A DNA stretch of 64,000 nt, taken from Lepidodermella squamata. Its lineage: Eukaryota; Gastrotricha. Each line of letters begins with the position of its first letter. Position 1 is the stretch's first letter. Shown here in pieces: positions 1 to 12,455 of the stretch. The notes under the pieces are model-generated. The model did no database searches and was not told the DNA's origin. It saw only the letters and a list, made by a program, of their open reading frames with translations. The stretch is from NCBI GenBank assembly GCA_047495785.1, contig JBLDXI010000001.1, positions 2,108,001 to 2,172,000 on the forward strand, written 5' to 3'. Position numbers and translations under genes: made by a program.

Positions 1-1109
1 TGCATAGATCTTACCTTCGTATCACGGATCAATAATAATAAGCTGGAGTATATACTTATATTTTATGCGTGTTGTAGAGTGTTAGTCAAATATCGCTCAC
101 TTTCTGCTTTCTTGCTTTTATTTGAAACTATGACAAGTGCAAACCGGTACTTCGGTCAGATCCTGGTCATTCATAGCTGCTTATTATTTTTCAGTGACAT
201 GCTATATTATTTGTTTAGCATGTTTTTTCCCGCGTGAAATATTACCACGGATGCCTTGGCTTGTAAGATATGCTAATTTCTTGCTGATAACAAAATATCA
301 ACGATTGTGCCTTTTTGAAGAGAGTAATTCCTTACTTTCCAACAAAGTGTTGTCCATAAATTGATGTGTAATCATCTATATATTGTTTTGCTAAATGTTG
401 CCGTTTTGATTTGGTGCCGTGAGAATGAAAACTAGTAAGGTCAACTTCAACTGATGTAATGACATTGAAGGTATCAATAAACTTTGCTTGAAGCTACAAA
501 ACCCGATGTCTTAGTTTTAATATGCAGTCATAGTATCGTAATAATGTAGTAAAATGGCTTGTGAGTTTCCCTAATATCCCACCATATTTGATAGCTACTT
601 TGAAGCGAATTGTTCTTGGTTCCTGACTAATTACCGGCAGATTATTGTATTTCGTCGTTTTTATCATATCACGTGTGTCATTCCAGGTTCTAACTCAGCT
701 GATAAGCCACGATTTTTTCATCGAGAAACGCGTGTCTCCATTAGCATGCACGTAGCGAAGGTTAACGACTGTACTCACGCATTTTGCTCTATTTCAGTCA
801 TCCGAACCACACCAGCCACGTTTTCATCATTTTTCAACCCTAACCCTAGCGGCTTTTCGTAAAGCTTAAACAACCTGAAATAGAAAAAACGAATATCAAA
901 AGTTGGAATAGTCGCGTTTTACTTCTTCACAGTCGTTAAAAACGTGGTTCACCTCTCTCAACAAGAATATTCGCTGTTCGTATAAATTTTGACGTATATA
1001 ATAATAAATATTATTATTGTAAACAAAAAGGATTGAAGAGACCGGAATTATAGCAAAAATTGTGGATAAATAGCACTTTTCAACATCATGATATTGCATC
1101 ATAGAAATT
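1..1109. other. non-coding stretch, no gene seen
   Basis: No reading frame here has an ATG start together with coding character or splice support. A polyadenylation-like AATAAA lies near 475-480 on the + strand, which could end a gene lying upstream of the window. Two CCCTAA-like units occur near 836-850. This stretch is also downstream of the - strand mucin-like gene that stops at 1110. Confidence 0.5.
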
Positions 1110-4100
1110 TCAGGAAAGCTCGACAAGTAATGTGAACAGCAGCGCTGAAGAAACCAGCGTCGAAAATTGGAAAATGCTCATCGCGGAACTGTGTGCCTGT
1201 TCGTCCTCATCGGACCATTCGTACAGAGATATAGGAATTGCAACAGCATCAGATAAGGTAGTTGTGCTACTATGGCGCTTGGTCGATGAGCCCGAGTTGG
1301 TCGTGGTTTCAGGCTCACCTGAGGTCACTGTCGTCGAGGTTGTTGATTCTTCTTTCGCTGCCGTTGTTGTAGTAGTAGAGGGAGGGTTGGTTGTAGAGGT
1401 TGAGCTTGGCGTATTGGCGCCGGGGGTTCGGATAGGAACGGCTGGAGCAGGCGGTTTTGTCGATTGCGCAACCGCACTGGTTTTCGTTTTCAAATACTCA
1501 CTTTCAGCCGCATCAGCGTCTGGCGGCATTGAGCAGGGAGGTTCATTGGTCTTGCCTTGCATTTTCGAGACTGAATACATAGCTTCAGCTAATTTCTGGT
1601 TATTGCACACGTTTTTGATAGCCGAAGCCATACAGCCCGAAGATAAGGCGAACTGTTCGCAGTTGAGAGGCTCCGGGGCTGAGTCACCCTGTTTGCCACC
1701 CCCGCCGGGTATCAAATTGGCAAATTGGCCGAAGGAGGCGGAAAAGTCGCCATATGCAACGTTTTTGTAACCGCTGCAGTATTGCTGGTGAATATTGATG
1801 TCGTTATTATTACTCAGGCAATCAACGTATTGACTCAGCGCCTTGTCGACGCACAGGGTTGAAAGCACGGCTGCCCCGTCGCTGATAAGCTCTGGTAGAT
1901 TGGCGGGCAGTTTGGCGCCACCAGTTAGCCCGCCGAGCATACTCAATACACTCGGGCATTGCTGTAGAAGCTTGAGACACGCAAGAACTGAAGTGCTGCT
2001 TTTGCATAGAGCTTCGGTATTTCGGCGTAGCTTGGCGATGTCGTCTTTAGAGTAAGATCCTGTTTAGAAAAAATGGTCAATAGTTTTGATGGAAATTCAT
2101 GTAAAAATCGATATAGCACATAACAACCTACTAAGAATAACAACGCTCTTATTAGATTTCATCCATAAAGGTTTATCTAATTTTAGAGTTTATGCAAATA
2201 AAGCGGGAGTGTTTATTGGAATAAAAATAGAGAATCATCGATCCAAACCTACCTGAGAGAATAGCAATGAAAAACAAAAAGAGGCTACTTAAAGCTCTGA
2301 ATCTGATTGTACAAGGTTTAGGAATTATAGGAATAGGATTCCATAGGTTGTAGGAACTCGGTGATTTTTACATTTTCTACACGTTTTCGGAGGTCAAATC
2401 GGGTTTCAAATTGTGCAGAAAATAGCGAAATTTCTAAATCTAACCTGTTTTATCTTGCTTCGACTGAATTGTTGCCGTTTCATTCATCAAAGCTAGCAGA
2501 GTAGGAAGCTGACTTTGAAGAGGGAGACACGTCGATGCAACCTTGATCATTCCATCAGCCGGGCAAGCCGCCGGCTTCGTCGTTGTAGCCGATGGCGCTA
2601 CAACTGGCACAGTTTGAGGAGGACGAGTTGCCATTGTTTCAGCAGGTCTCGTTGCCACAGTTTTTGGTTTAGTTGTTGTTGTTGTTGTCGGTTTCGTAGT
2701 TGTCGTTGTCGTAGCCGCTTTGGTTGTAGTCCGCTGGGTAGTTGTTGTCGTAGTTGTTGGCTTCGGCGTTGTAGTAGCCGCAGGCGCGTTTTTCAGGTAA
2801 TCAGCCTCAGCAGCATCAGCAGTAGCCGGCAATTGGCACGGCGGCGTGTTGCCCTTGCCTTGAATTTTCGAAACCGAGTACAACGCATCGCTTATTTCTT
2901 TACCACACGTCTTCTTCACGGCCGATGACATGCAGCCGGAAAATTCGGCGAATTCGCGGCAATCAAACCCAGGCTTCGCCGCGGACGATCCTCCCTTTCC
3001 AGCGCCTGGTATCAGGTTGGAAAACGAGGAAAACGATGAGGAGAAGTCGCCGAACGACACTCCCTTATAGGTACTGCAATACTGGCTGCGAAAGTTGACG
3101 CCGTTGTTGCGGCCAATGCAGTCGACGTAGTTTGACAGGCCCTTTCTGGTGCACATGGTTCCGAGCAGCTCGACACCGTCCCCGATAAGTTCGGGCAAAT
3201 TGGGCGGTAACTTAGTGCCGCCGCCCAGCCCACCGACCAGACTCAGCACGCTTGGGCACTTTTGCAGCAGTTTCAGACAGTTCAACACCTGATCGCTGCT
3301 TTTGCACAACGTGTTTGCGCTGTCTTTCATTTGAGCTGGAAATAGAAAAGTAAGTCAATAAAGTTAAAGTCGCAACCAACTCATGTCAATTTTTCGGTGC
3401 GAAAGCCTAAGAATTTGAAAATTTAGCATAATAATCGCATCTACCATTAAGTGTCGAAATTACTCTAAACGTGATCGACTTTAATATCCACTTAACGATT
3501 TCTCTCATGGGCTTAAAGGAGGAACAAATTTTTCAAATTTTCAATTGTTCCTCTCAAAATCGAATTATTTCAACATTTTCGAGGATTTTATGATCATCTC
3601 ACGGCATTTAATTATCATCGTGATTAAAAACGATTCGAAATCTAACACTTTTACGATTTTCGAGCTTTGAGTTTTGTAGCAAGTTTTTGAATTCGGTTCC
3701 GTAGTGTTCAATTTTGGTTCCGCAGCGGGTTTTTTTGTCCCCGTAGTTGCGTCACTCTGGTGCACCGGGCTAAAAGTATATTTGCGAACCACTGGCCTCA
3801 ACTAAGTGTTGGGCGACTAAATCAATAAAGCAAACTAAGCCAATAAACTAAACCAATAAACTAAACGCACGGAACTCCAAGGAAATTATCATTATTTTTC
3901 AAAAATAAAAACTCACATATTTCACTTGCGGTGAAAGTGCCAGTTTTGTCCTGGATTCCCGATAATATCGACATTTGCGTCAACAGGCCCGGAAGTTGAT
4001 TTTGAAGTGGAAGGCAAAGACTGGCGACTTTCATGAGACCATCCGGCGGACACCCGGAATCGGCAGCTGATGCCGAGTTCAGTGAAATTAACAAAAACAA

Positions 4101-4166
4101 AATCTTAAAAATAGCCGTTGATGTGACTGCCATCCCAACATATCGTTGGGACTCCACCGTCGGCAT
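1110..4166 (-). CDS. two-module Cys-rich, mucin-like secreted protein, probably GPI-anchored
   Basis: Three exons join in frame: 4166-3917, 3335-2445 and 2059-1110, both introns in phase 1, giving about 696 aa from the first ATG (685 aa from the ATG at 4133, which begins the better signal peptide). After the signal sequence comes a short domain with motif KVASxCLPLQxQLPxL. A Cys-rich domain follows (LCKSS, CLKLLQxCPS, YVDC, SGCMxSA, VSKxQGK), then a Thr/Pro-rich mucin-like stretch. The whole unit then repeats, with the second copy of the short domain encoded at the end of exon 2. The C-terminus is a Ser-rich segment plus a hydrophobic tail (SALLFTLLV), typical of a GPI signal. An acceptor-like TTTATAG sits just before the start, so there may be a 5' UTR intron or trans-splicing. 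I do not recognise a named family. Function is unknown; a surface or cuticle mucin is inference. Confidence 0.72.
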
Positions 4167-4474
4167 TTCTGATCCCTATAAACAAATAGCAATGGTAAAA
4201 ATAAATGAGCGTAATTACTACAACTGATGAATCAGTAATTAATGAAATGGAAGAGAGACTGTCCTACAATGGCTGGTATAGACTAGGCCAGCACTCGGAG
4301 ACAATAGAAGAGCAAAATCTGCAGCGGTGATGAACGCGGAGGCGGTGCACTTGTTGAGCACGCATTCATGAAAGCAGAAGCTTGAGACGAACACCATCAA
4401 TAATATAGCCCGATATCGGGTAAAACGGAAGGAGGGTACATCATAACACATCGGTAATATCCAAATGTGTTGTC

Positions 4475-4480
4475 TTTATA
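4475..4480 (-). promoter_or_regulatory. possible TATA box upstream of the mucin-like gene
   Basis: TATAAA on the - strand, about 310 bp upstream of the first coding ATG. A candidate 5' UTR intron (donor GTAGTAAT near 4226, acceptor TTTATAG at about 4172) would bring the start site closer to the coding exon. Position only; no expression evidence. A short ATG-initiated frame (4451-4239) lies just downstream and could be a uORF or chance. Confidence 0.25.
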
Positions 4481-4499
4481 GCCCAAGGTAGCAGACGAT

Positions 4500-7180
4500 G
4501 ATGATGACGTCGCATCAAAACGTGCCGGGCGGTTTTATATTATATGCGAGAAGATGAAGAGCTAGCCTGGTACCTGTATATATACTAATTATTCTGATGC
4601 GCCAAGCTGACATGTATTTTTGCATGGTTACGCTGCTACGGTGGATGGGAAAAAAGCTGATATCAAGCAGTAGTGTGCCGCATCTTGAGCCGCAATCGTT
4701 CGTAAGTAGAGTGTCTTGCTGGCAAGTAGGGGCGGCCATTTCTACTGCCTTATATATCACAAGTAGGCGCGCGTGCTGTCGCGCCAAAATGCGCGCAAAC
4801 ACGCCAGGCGATGACGAGTAGAAAAAATAGCACACGAAGATACAAAACCAAGCGCGGAAAAAAATTGGCCGGTGAACGTGCATTATAATGCGGCTAATAA
4901 TAAATAATCTCATGACAAATATTTGCGATAGGAAGTGACGATGGTCGGCCATCATCCTGGCGATTTTTTCAACGACCAACTTCATCATTTTACACACTTA
5001 TTATAAAAAGCTAGACAGGAAATTGTAATTGCCGCGCCTTGAAGAGAAAGCAATCTTCATTTTTACACCTCTTCGTTTATACTTCATTTTTCATTAGTAT
5101 TACATTATTACTAGTACAGCCGCAAGGAAATTTGAGCCGTGCGTGTGTTTACTCGGATATTTTTCATGTCGATTTCGGTTTCCGTGGGAGAAACGATTGA
5201 TTAAATTTTTTTGATAACTTGCTAGACGCCTCAGGTATACAGCATGTTTTGAGTGTGATGAATCGATAAATAAACGTTCACTCAGCGGCATCGCTTGCCA
5301 GCTGTGTCGACAATAAACTCCGGTTAGACGATGATGACCTATGCAATACATAAACAGCTGCAGCTGTTGTAATAATTATACGAGCTATAAATGTATTATT
5401 TTACTTCACGTCATACAACTTGGCTTAGCTGATCCTGCCTGAAACAAGTCATTTTTATTTCATCTGAAATGAATTTAAATAAGCACTTGAGCGGTATCAA
5501 AAATGGCCTAAATATCGGTTTGACACCATTTCATTTTTATCGCTAATTTTTGTGTTTATTAAAAACAGCCCACTATGCGTAATCTACAAGCAGCCTGGCC
5601 GCTTTTATCTCCGTTTTTCAACAAATGTTGATACAAGTTTTATCTATCAGACCCAATACAGGCTAAATATTGATAGCGCAAAACTATTACGCACCGCCGG
5701 CAATTTTTCAGAGTAGAAGTCGCGCCCTCTTGCTTAGTCACGCCGCGTCACGGGAATTTCGCCTCTCAGCTCTACCTTTCAGTAATCTGAGCTGCATTTT
5801 ATAGTCTTATGTACATAGCAATATGGCGTAGGAGAAAAGCTAGATTCCACCCGTGCGAATCGTTTCAACATGTTAGCAACTGCCTATCAGTATAAAACAA
5901 AGCCCCGACGTCTGTAAATATTTAACCTAAACAACAAAAATTAGGCCGAAAAAAGTTGCTTTGGTAATCTCAAATGGGCTGCGCATTTTCATACACGGGT
6001 AATTTTAATTGATACTCATCGCGCGATTGTCATCAGCTTTCAAATTTGGTTTTTACTCCGTTATGATAAATAAATCACAAGATAAATATTATTCGGCAAT
6101 AATTTATTTAGCTATTCCTGAAGCCTAAATTATGCACGGTTGCCGTGTTCATTCACTAAAAAGTGTCACTGTGCCAACACTGGGTTGCGCATATTTCTAG
6201 CAAAAGCTACATGCGCTAAAAACTAATATAGAAATCCAACCTTAGAAATATTGCCTACGACTTGAACACGCTCGAAAATTTTCTATATAACAAAGGTATT
6301 TAGGGTTATATAATTTATACACTGACGCACGCCCTCATTTTTTCACTCAGCCTCTGATTCCGATTCTTAATATAAAACTGGCTTGGTTTAGCATAAACTC
6401 GTCGTCAGCAGTTCGTAGACATGAATCATATTGATGTAGTTCCGATGAATAAGCACTATTTTTCATAGTCTAATTGAAAACCAGTGTGTTCATATATAAA
6501 ATTCGTTGTCTTCGACAAGTGTTTTTCTAGGCCAAAGCACATGTTCGTTTTTTATATCCAATCACTGCATCTGCGTCTCAAATTTCTTGCCGCAGCCCCT
6601 AATGGCAACTCCCCACGCGTTTGTTCACGCGGTTTCTTCCGACACTAGGCTATTTGTTTAAAATCGATGTAAATTTAGCCGTTCAAAGATCAAACATTTC
6701 AAGCTTGATTAAAAAACGTATGTGTCGGCTATATCATCGCTTTTTTACTACACTGGAAAAGGTGTTGAAAGCTTTTTTATAATAATTTAATATTTAACGG
6801 CAGAATCCTGATTTTTAACATGCCGCCTTCTTTGTCCCAACATTTTTTGAAGTTAAACTATCGTCTGATTGAATTTCTCCCACACGACCGGCGTTAGAGA
6901 TTAAATTTCTTATCCGCATGCAGTTGATTTGTTGATGTATACGGATGGCTGAGTGCTTAGTATTGATAATTTAATCGATAAAACTGTTTTCATTTCATGG
7001 ACATCATCGCGGTATATACATTATATACATCTCACAGTCGCCGCCTGCTATTCTATCATCGCGCTTGAGCAGAAATTTTAACCATGTTTACAATTCATTT
7101 CATCCGCGCCTCTCCTCTCTCTTCCAGTGGCAGCAAAATCTACTCTTTGCTTTCGATGCTTCAATCGACCGATAGGTTTG
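4500..7180. other. long intergenic stretch, no gene seen
   Basis: Several frames of 60-160 codons are open, but most lack ATG starts, splice-site support or protein-like composition. No tRNA, rRNA or obvious repeat array was found by eye. It holds AT-rich DNA with scattered CpG-rich patches and is probably intergenic or regulatory. Confidence 0.45.
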
Positions 7181-7186
7181 GTAGAT

Positions 7187-8020
7187 GGTGACATGCGCCC
7201 AGAATTTTGCGCCCAGCGTGTTTGCGCCCACAAAAATGCGCCCCGACTTTTGCGCTCTGACTACTGAGCCCATAAAATTACGCCTTGACATTTGCGCCCC
7301 GACCTTTGCGCCCAGTGTTCTTTCCGCTTTGCCAATGGCAACTGTTTCATGGTGCTCATATCTTCGAGATGTTAGTTAATTTCATGTTACCATGGAGGAG
7401 TACAATTTTGAAAGGTAAACGTTTTTTCCACTACATGGCATACCTGCGGTTGACTTCCTAAAATTCTGGAAAAATATCTAAAAAGTATCTTGGCTCCTGT
7501 AGAATAAGGCTATCGATTTTGTTTTCCCGGATTCGATTCTATTATTGACAGCTGATTTTTTGGAATCGAACCTTCGATAACCCTAAAATCACCTCTCTGG
7601 ATCCCTTCACCTGGGTGGTTTTCTATTAAATATCTGAAAAGTCTAATACAAAAGTCATAAAATGACTGCGTTTTCCATTAATGAGCACGCTTGAATGTGC
7701 ATCGACTTTTCGCCAACACAGAACTATAGAATAAGAAAATAATTTTCAGGTATATCTTCTTTAATCACAGATCAGGTATTTGGGGAACAGCCAGTTCATA
7801 TTAGGATCTATATGATTAGGAGAACAAAGTTATCTTCCAACAAACAAATCTCGGGGCGCAAGTGTCAGGGCGCAATTATCAGGGCGTAAAAATACGGGGC
7901 GCAAAAGTCGGGGCGCAAATGTCAAGGCGCTTGAATCTGGGCGCAAATGTCGGGGCGCCAAAGTCAGAGCGCATTTTTGTGGGCGCAAACACGCTGGGCG
8001 CAAAAAACTGGGCGCATGTA
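7187..8020. mobile_element. foldback/MITE-like element built of GGGCGCAAA short repeats
   Basis: The left end (about 7189-7320) and right end (about 7850-8019) are inverted copies of each other, beginning ACATGCGCCCAG on either side. Over the outer 50 bp they differ at only a few positions. Each arm is itself a chain of roughly 15-17 bp units of the form TTTGCGCCCCGAC. The 530 bp between has no convincing coding frame. I found no clear target-site duplication. A non-autonomous foldback transposon is the best reading; no transposase is present. Confidence 0.6.
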
Positions 8021-8029
8021 ACTACAATT

Positions 8030-9130
8030 CGATAGGTTTAATTGTGTTATTGCATCATCGTAATATTGCAAATGGGACAATGATTTTATATCGCCCATGC
8101 GACTTTCTAGGATAACTAATGTCTTATATATACGATAATGCATGACCAAGAAAATGTATACATCTGCTATATCGCGTGTTGATGGCTGCATATAGTCGTC
8201 GCGCAAATATCTGCTCCTAAGCTATTTAAGCGAAAATAATATATTTTATCGGAAATATACTGCATGCGGCAACTACTGGCTAATAACATGCTATAAAACG
8301 AGACATCTGCGGCACACACACACTCGCGCAGACTCCGGCTTTTTGCGGATTCTACTCGAGTTCAGCGTTTCTATTATACAAGTTGGCGTTGGCTACCAGA
8401 ACAGCACTCGCCTCATTGAAAATTCCTTGACAAGAACGCGGATCGATACCTTTTTACGCATTTTCGCTCAAAACTCAAGAAGTGGTTGAATGTTATATTA
8501 CAGTTTTAGTAATGCAAATGATCAGCATTATTACTCAGACATAAAACTCGCTAAATGAGAAGACCAAAGTCTATTCTCGAGCTTAAAATTGCATGCTATT
8601 CTATCGCGCGCTGGCGACACTTTCGAGCGAACGCCACCTTGATATAAGTAGCTCGTCACGATTATTGCCATGCTGAAAATTCCTCCTTAATCATTTTTTT
8701 TAACCCAGCAATTTGTCCAGTTTATTTCATTTGCTTGGAGAGCTGATTCGCTAAGAGAAGCTAACCGGTGAGAAGTCCTTTATTTACAAATCGTTATCGT
8801 GTTGTTAATTGTTAGCACATCACCATCAGGGTAGGAATGGTTCCAATTAGTAGTGACCGATATTCCTCCCTTGCTTTATCCGCAGTTGTTTTTCATTCAT
8901 GTGCACGTCATGAACAACTATGCCAATGGCGGTTTTTATTACACGTCATGCATTGCGAATGCGTGCCAATTACATTCATTGCTAAATTTATTGCTGCGCT
9001 TGTCGAAAAAACGCAAACCTCACGTCGATTAAAATTTGCTACAAAGTAGAACGTGTGCTTCCATGTCGGCTTTTAACTGTATGATTTCTTGTGATTTTAT
9101 AGTGTTTATTATACGAATTGTCTTCATCTA
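8030..9130. other. intergenic, upstream of the desaturase
   Basis: No supported gene. This DNA contains the presumed promoter and 5' UTR of the desaturase starting at 9131. A 70-codon frame at 8837-9049 has no splice support and ends before the desaturase start. A short CA tract occurs near 8315. Confidence 0.45.
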
Positions 9131-10783
9131 ATGACTGTGGACAAGGGTGGCGTGCGTTACTTCACGCGTGGTGAAATAATTGCATCGCATGCAAAACAAG
9201 GCAAGTACTACGTGATCAATGACTCGAAGGTTTACGATGTCACCTCATGGGTTCCCCACCATCCTGGCGGTGAACTGGTCCTCCGTCACATGATCGGCCG
9301 CGATGCGACTGATCAAATCATGATTAGCCATTCCGATGAAGTCATTCGTAAAATGAACGCCTTCTGTGTTGGGCGCATCGTCGAAGACAACGGCGAGACG
9401 ATAAATCGGCCGCTATCTCTAGCTTTCCGGAAACTGAACGAGGAATTCAAGCAGAAGGGTTTCTATGACACTGACTATTGGTTCTTCGCCAAGCACTACG
9501 CCCGCTTTCTATCACTTATGGTGCTTTCAGTTTTGACGTTGCTCAAGTGGGGCGACTCGTTTGTCGGCTGTACAGTAGCTGCTTTTCTCATGGGTGCATT
9601 TTGGCAGGTACGAGATTCGTTAACAAAGCCCTTTAATTTTTTTTTAAATTTGTCCTTTCTTTCCACAGCAAATGGCGTTTGTTGCCCACGACACTGGACA
9701 CAATGGCGTTACTCATGTACGGAAAATTGACGGACTTTTCGGTATTATACTCGGTAATTGCCTCGGCGGCATTTCAATCGGCTGGTGGAAAGGCTCGCAT
9801 AACGTTCATCACATCGTCACGAACGACCCCGAGCACGACCCAGACATTCAGGTACGCTTTTATTGGATTTTCCCGCTATTTTTATCCGGCATAGATATTA
9901 TTGACCTGACCCAATTCCTAGTTGGAGGACAATTTTTTTTTGGCATTGATCCATCTAATATTTATTATTATCATGGCGATGTTGATCAGGAAATCATGAA
10001 TCAGATTTCCGCAATATAATCCACATTTAAAAATAACACAAATTTGAAGATTTTAACCTTTTATTGATTTTATAGCTGATGCCGTTTTTCATGCTGTCTG
10101 AGCGATTTTTCGAACCAATATACTCGACATTTCACCGGAAACAGTTCACTCTGGACTGGTTCTGCGTAATTCTCGTACCACTGCAGCATATCATGTACTA
10201 TCCACTCCTGATGATGGGTCGCTTCAACTTGTACGCCCAGTCATTCATCTACCTCTACAAGAACAAAACTTACTTTCGTTCGCTGGAAATCGCCGGCTTG
10301 TTGTTTTTCTGGACTTGGTTTTTGACGCTAGTCACTTCAAGCATTCCCGACTTCTACAGCCGCATCTATTTCATTTTGTTGTCACATATGGTTACATTTA
10401 TTTTACACGTGCAAATCACTCTGTCACATTTCGCCATGTCGACGGAGCCGCAGAACGATGACGAAGAATTCGTCCGATATCAGTTGCGAACGACGCTTGA
10501 TGTCGATTGCCCGGAGTGGTTCGACTTTTTCCACGGCGGTCTGCAATTTCAAATGGCGCACCACCTTTTCCCGCGGATGCCTCGCCACAACCTGAGACGG
10601 GCGCGTGATCGTATTGTTGAGTTTTGCAAAGAACACGGCTTGACGTACAACATAAAGACATTCTCCGACGGTAACATGTTCGTACTTCGCCACCTTAAAG
10701 CAATCGGTGATCAGGTGAAGTTCTACGCGCATGTTGCGACGAAAAACATGGAACTCGAGATGACGCATCAACATGAACAGTGA
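9131..10783 (+). CDS. cytochrome b5-fused front-end desaturase, sphingolipid delta-8-like
   Basis: Three exons, 9131-9607, 9669-9851 and 10076-10783, join in phase 0 to give 455 aa. The N-terminus is a cytochrome b5 domain with the haem motif HPGG at residues 44-47 and a second His in SHSDE. The membrane desaturase domain has the three di-iron histidine boxes: HDTGH (166-170), HNVHH (203-207) and QMAHH (379-383), the last with the leading Gln diagnostic of front-end desaturases. Hydrophobic segments lie between the boxes. The contexts VTNDPEHDPDIQ and HHLFPRMPRHNLR are, from memory, closer to fungal-type sphingolipid delta-8 desaturases than to animal delta-5/delta-6 fatty acid enzymes, so the substrate may be the long-chain base of ceramide. 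It would act at the ER membrane using cytochrome b5 electrons. A poly(A) signal AATAAA is at 11226-11231. Exact regioselectivity is not provable from sequence. Confidence 0.88.
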
Positions 10784-11293
10784 AAATCGCTTATATTCTC
10801 GAGTATTTTCGACGATTGCTGTGTTCTTGTGTGATTGATTGTATTCTTTTATATTAGCTAAATAATTATAAAATTATTACTACTGTAATAACTTCTTTGA
10901 AAAAAGAGACCTTTTACCAGTGTATAATGTACAATTCAAATGCCGATGCTCTGAAAATTGTGAAGTGCCTGGTAAATCGCGCTTCCTTTTTTTAAAAACT
11001 TCGTCACGTAAACTATTATGATAGTGCTATTTTGATGTCATACGAACAGGTGAGAAGAAAACAAGGCTTTCTATTTTAAGATGAACTGTGCAGCAAGAAT
11101 TGGCCAAAAATGCTGATTTTCTATATATTACGATATATACTATATGCTATCCTGTAAATATGTAAACACAGCCATTTCTACGTCAATATCTTCTTGTTTC
11201 TGATCATTTTGGAGAAATGCTTATAAATAAAAAGCTTCTGTCTGGTCAGCAGAAATGAACTTTTTAACGGTCAATTTTTTTCGAATTCAAAAT
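10784..11293 (+). other. 3' UTR and downstream flank of the desaturase
   Basis: AT-rich non-coding DNA with AATAAA at 11226-11231, about 440 nt after the stop codon, which would end the transcript close to the start of the repeat at 11294. No other feature seen. Confidence 0.45.
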
Positions 11294-11680
11294 GGGTCTG
11301 CCAAAGTGCGCACCATAAATTGAGGTTCCGAGCACCAAATGTGAGACTCCAGCGCAACATATCCCCAACATTTGGTTCTTCGAATTTCACGTCTTTAAAA
11401 GCATCCAGCTTACGAGTTCGATTCAACCTGCGAAGCCAATATCGATTCCAAGAATTGATTTCACAAACAAGTAATTTTTCCGATATTAGCCCTAACCGGC
11501 CTGGAACCCAACATCGATGTAACATAGGGCACCAAGTTGCTGAAGAAGAAATCTCTGGCTTCGGGAGGGCACCAGTATCGATAAAGAAAAAAAAGCCGAG
11601 ATCGCAAAGATGAGGAAAATACGGTGCCGGTTACTTAATGTTAGCACTGGAAGTTCATTTTTAATGGCTCCAAATATTTC
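11294..11680 (-). mobile_element. MITE-like repeat copy A (inverted orientation)
   Basis: Resembles the copies at 36428 and 47687. It opens with a GGGTCTGCCAAAGTGCGCACC end, has the internal landmark of a GATATTAG...GGAACCCAACATCGAT block, then GGGCACCAGTATCGAT, and closes near the sequence GGCTCCAAATATTT. It is in the opposite orientation to the next copy and abuts it at about 11665-11680. Copies are diverged by eye and no protein is encoded. Confidence 0.55.
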
Positions 11681-11993
11681 CACCACTAAAATGAGGTTCC
11701 ACTGCGCTCTGGCAATACATTTTTCAGGTTCTTTGCGATTCCGGCGTTTTCGGTTTTTGATCAATACTGATACCCTCTCGGATCCTAGGATTCTTTATTT
11801 TGGCCACATGGGGCCTTATAAGCTACGTACAAAGTTATGTTGGTTCCAAGGCGGCTGATATCGGGTAAAACAATGATTTGTAAAATCGATACTTGGAATC
11901 GATATCGGCTCTATAGGATGAAGTATAATTCGAAAACTGACCGCTCATAGCGCGTAATATGAAGGTCTATCAGTTAGGCATGATAAAATAAAA

Positions 11994-12455
11994 GGGTGCC
12001 AACTTTCATACATAAATATGTATGAAAATTTTAACTTTCATACATAATTATGTACGACAAAATTAACTTTCATACATATTTTTTTTCATTAAATTCAAGC
12101 TGAAAACATTAGGGAGATGCCAGATGACTAGTTTTCGGTTTATGTGAAAGGAGAACGGGGTTCGGAAAGCGCAGTCAATTTTTTCCGCATGAAAATGGTT
12201 ATTGGGGAAGCGCAAGGGCCCAAAAATCGAGCTTCGTAGAAACCCGAAACTCGAACTACCCTAACCCTAACCTTAATCCTGAACACTAACCAAACCCTAA
12301 ACCTAACCCAAACCCGAACCCGAACCCTGGCACCTAACCCAAACCCCCAACCCCAATTCCTAATCACAGTTTGGCTAAAAAACACGATTTTATGAAAAAA
12401 AATATGTATGAAAGTTAATTTTGTCATACATAATTATGTATGAAAGTGCACTTCG
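11994..12455. mobile_element. nested insertion with terminal inverted repeats and telomere-like core
   Basis: Both ends carry the inverted motif ACTTTCATACATAATTATG, extended to about 55 bp of near-perfect inverted repeat. It is bordered by the direct repeat AAAATAAAA (11985-11993 and 12456-12464), which could be a 9-bp target duplication, though that sequence is low-complexity. The interior at about 12255-12355 is a degenerate run of CCCTAA/AACCC-type units. No coding frame is convincing. Confidence 0.55.
12255..12355. repeat. degenerate telomere-like CCCTAA repeats
   Basis: An interspersed tract of CCCTAACCCTAACC followed by variant units (ACCCAAACCC, CCCGAACCC). It lies inside the nested insertion, not at a chromosome end. 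It may be captured telomeric sequence or a simple repeat that arose within the element. Confidence 0.6.

Noticed and set aside
1132-1770. Long + strand frame opposite the mucin-like exon
   Set aside because: Antisense shadow of the Thr-rich coding exon; its Val-rich composition is what the complement of Thr codons gives.
4515-4997. 160-codon - strand open frame upstream of the mucin-like gene
   Set aside because: The frame begins at a non-ATG codon, has no domain or signal, overlaps other open frames and lies in an apparent promoter region. Treated as chance.
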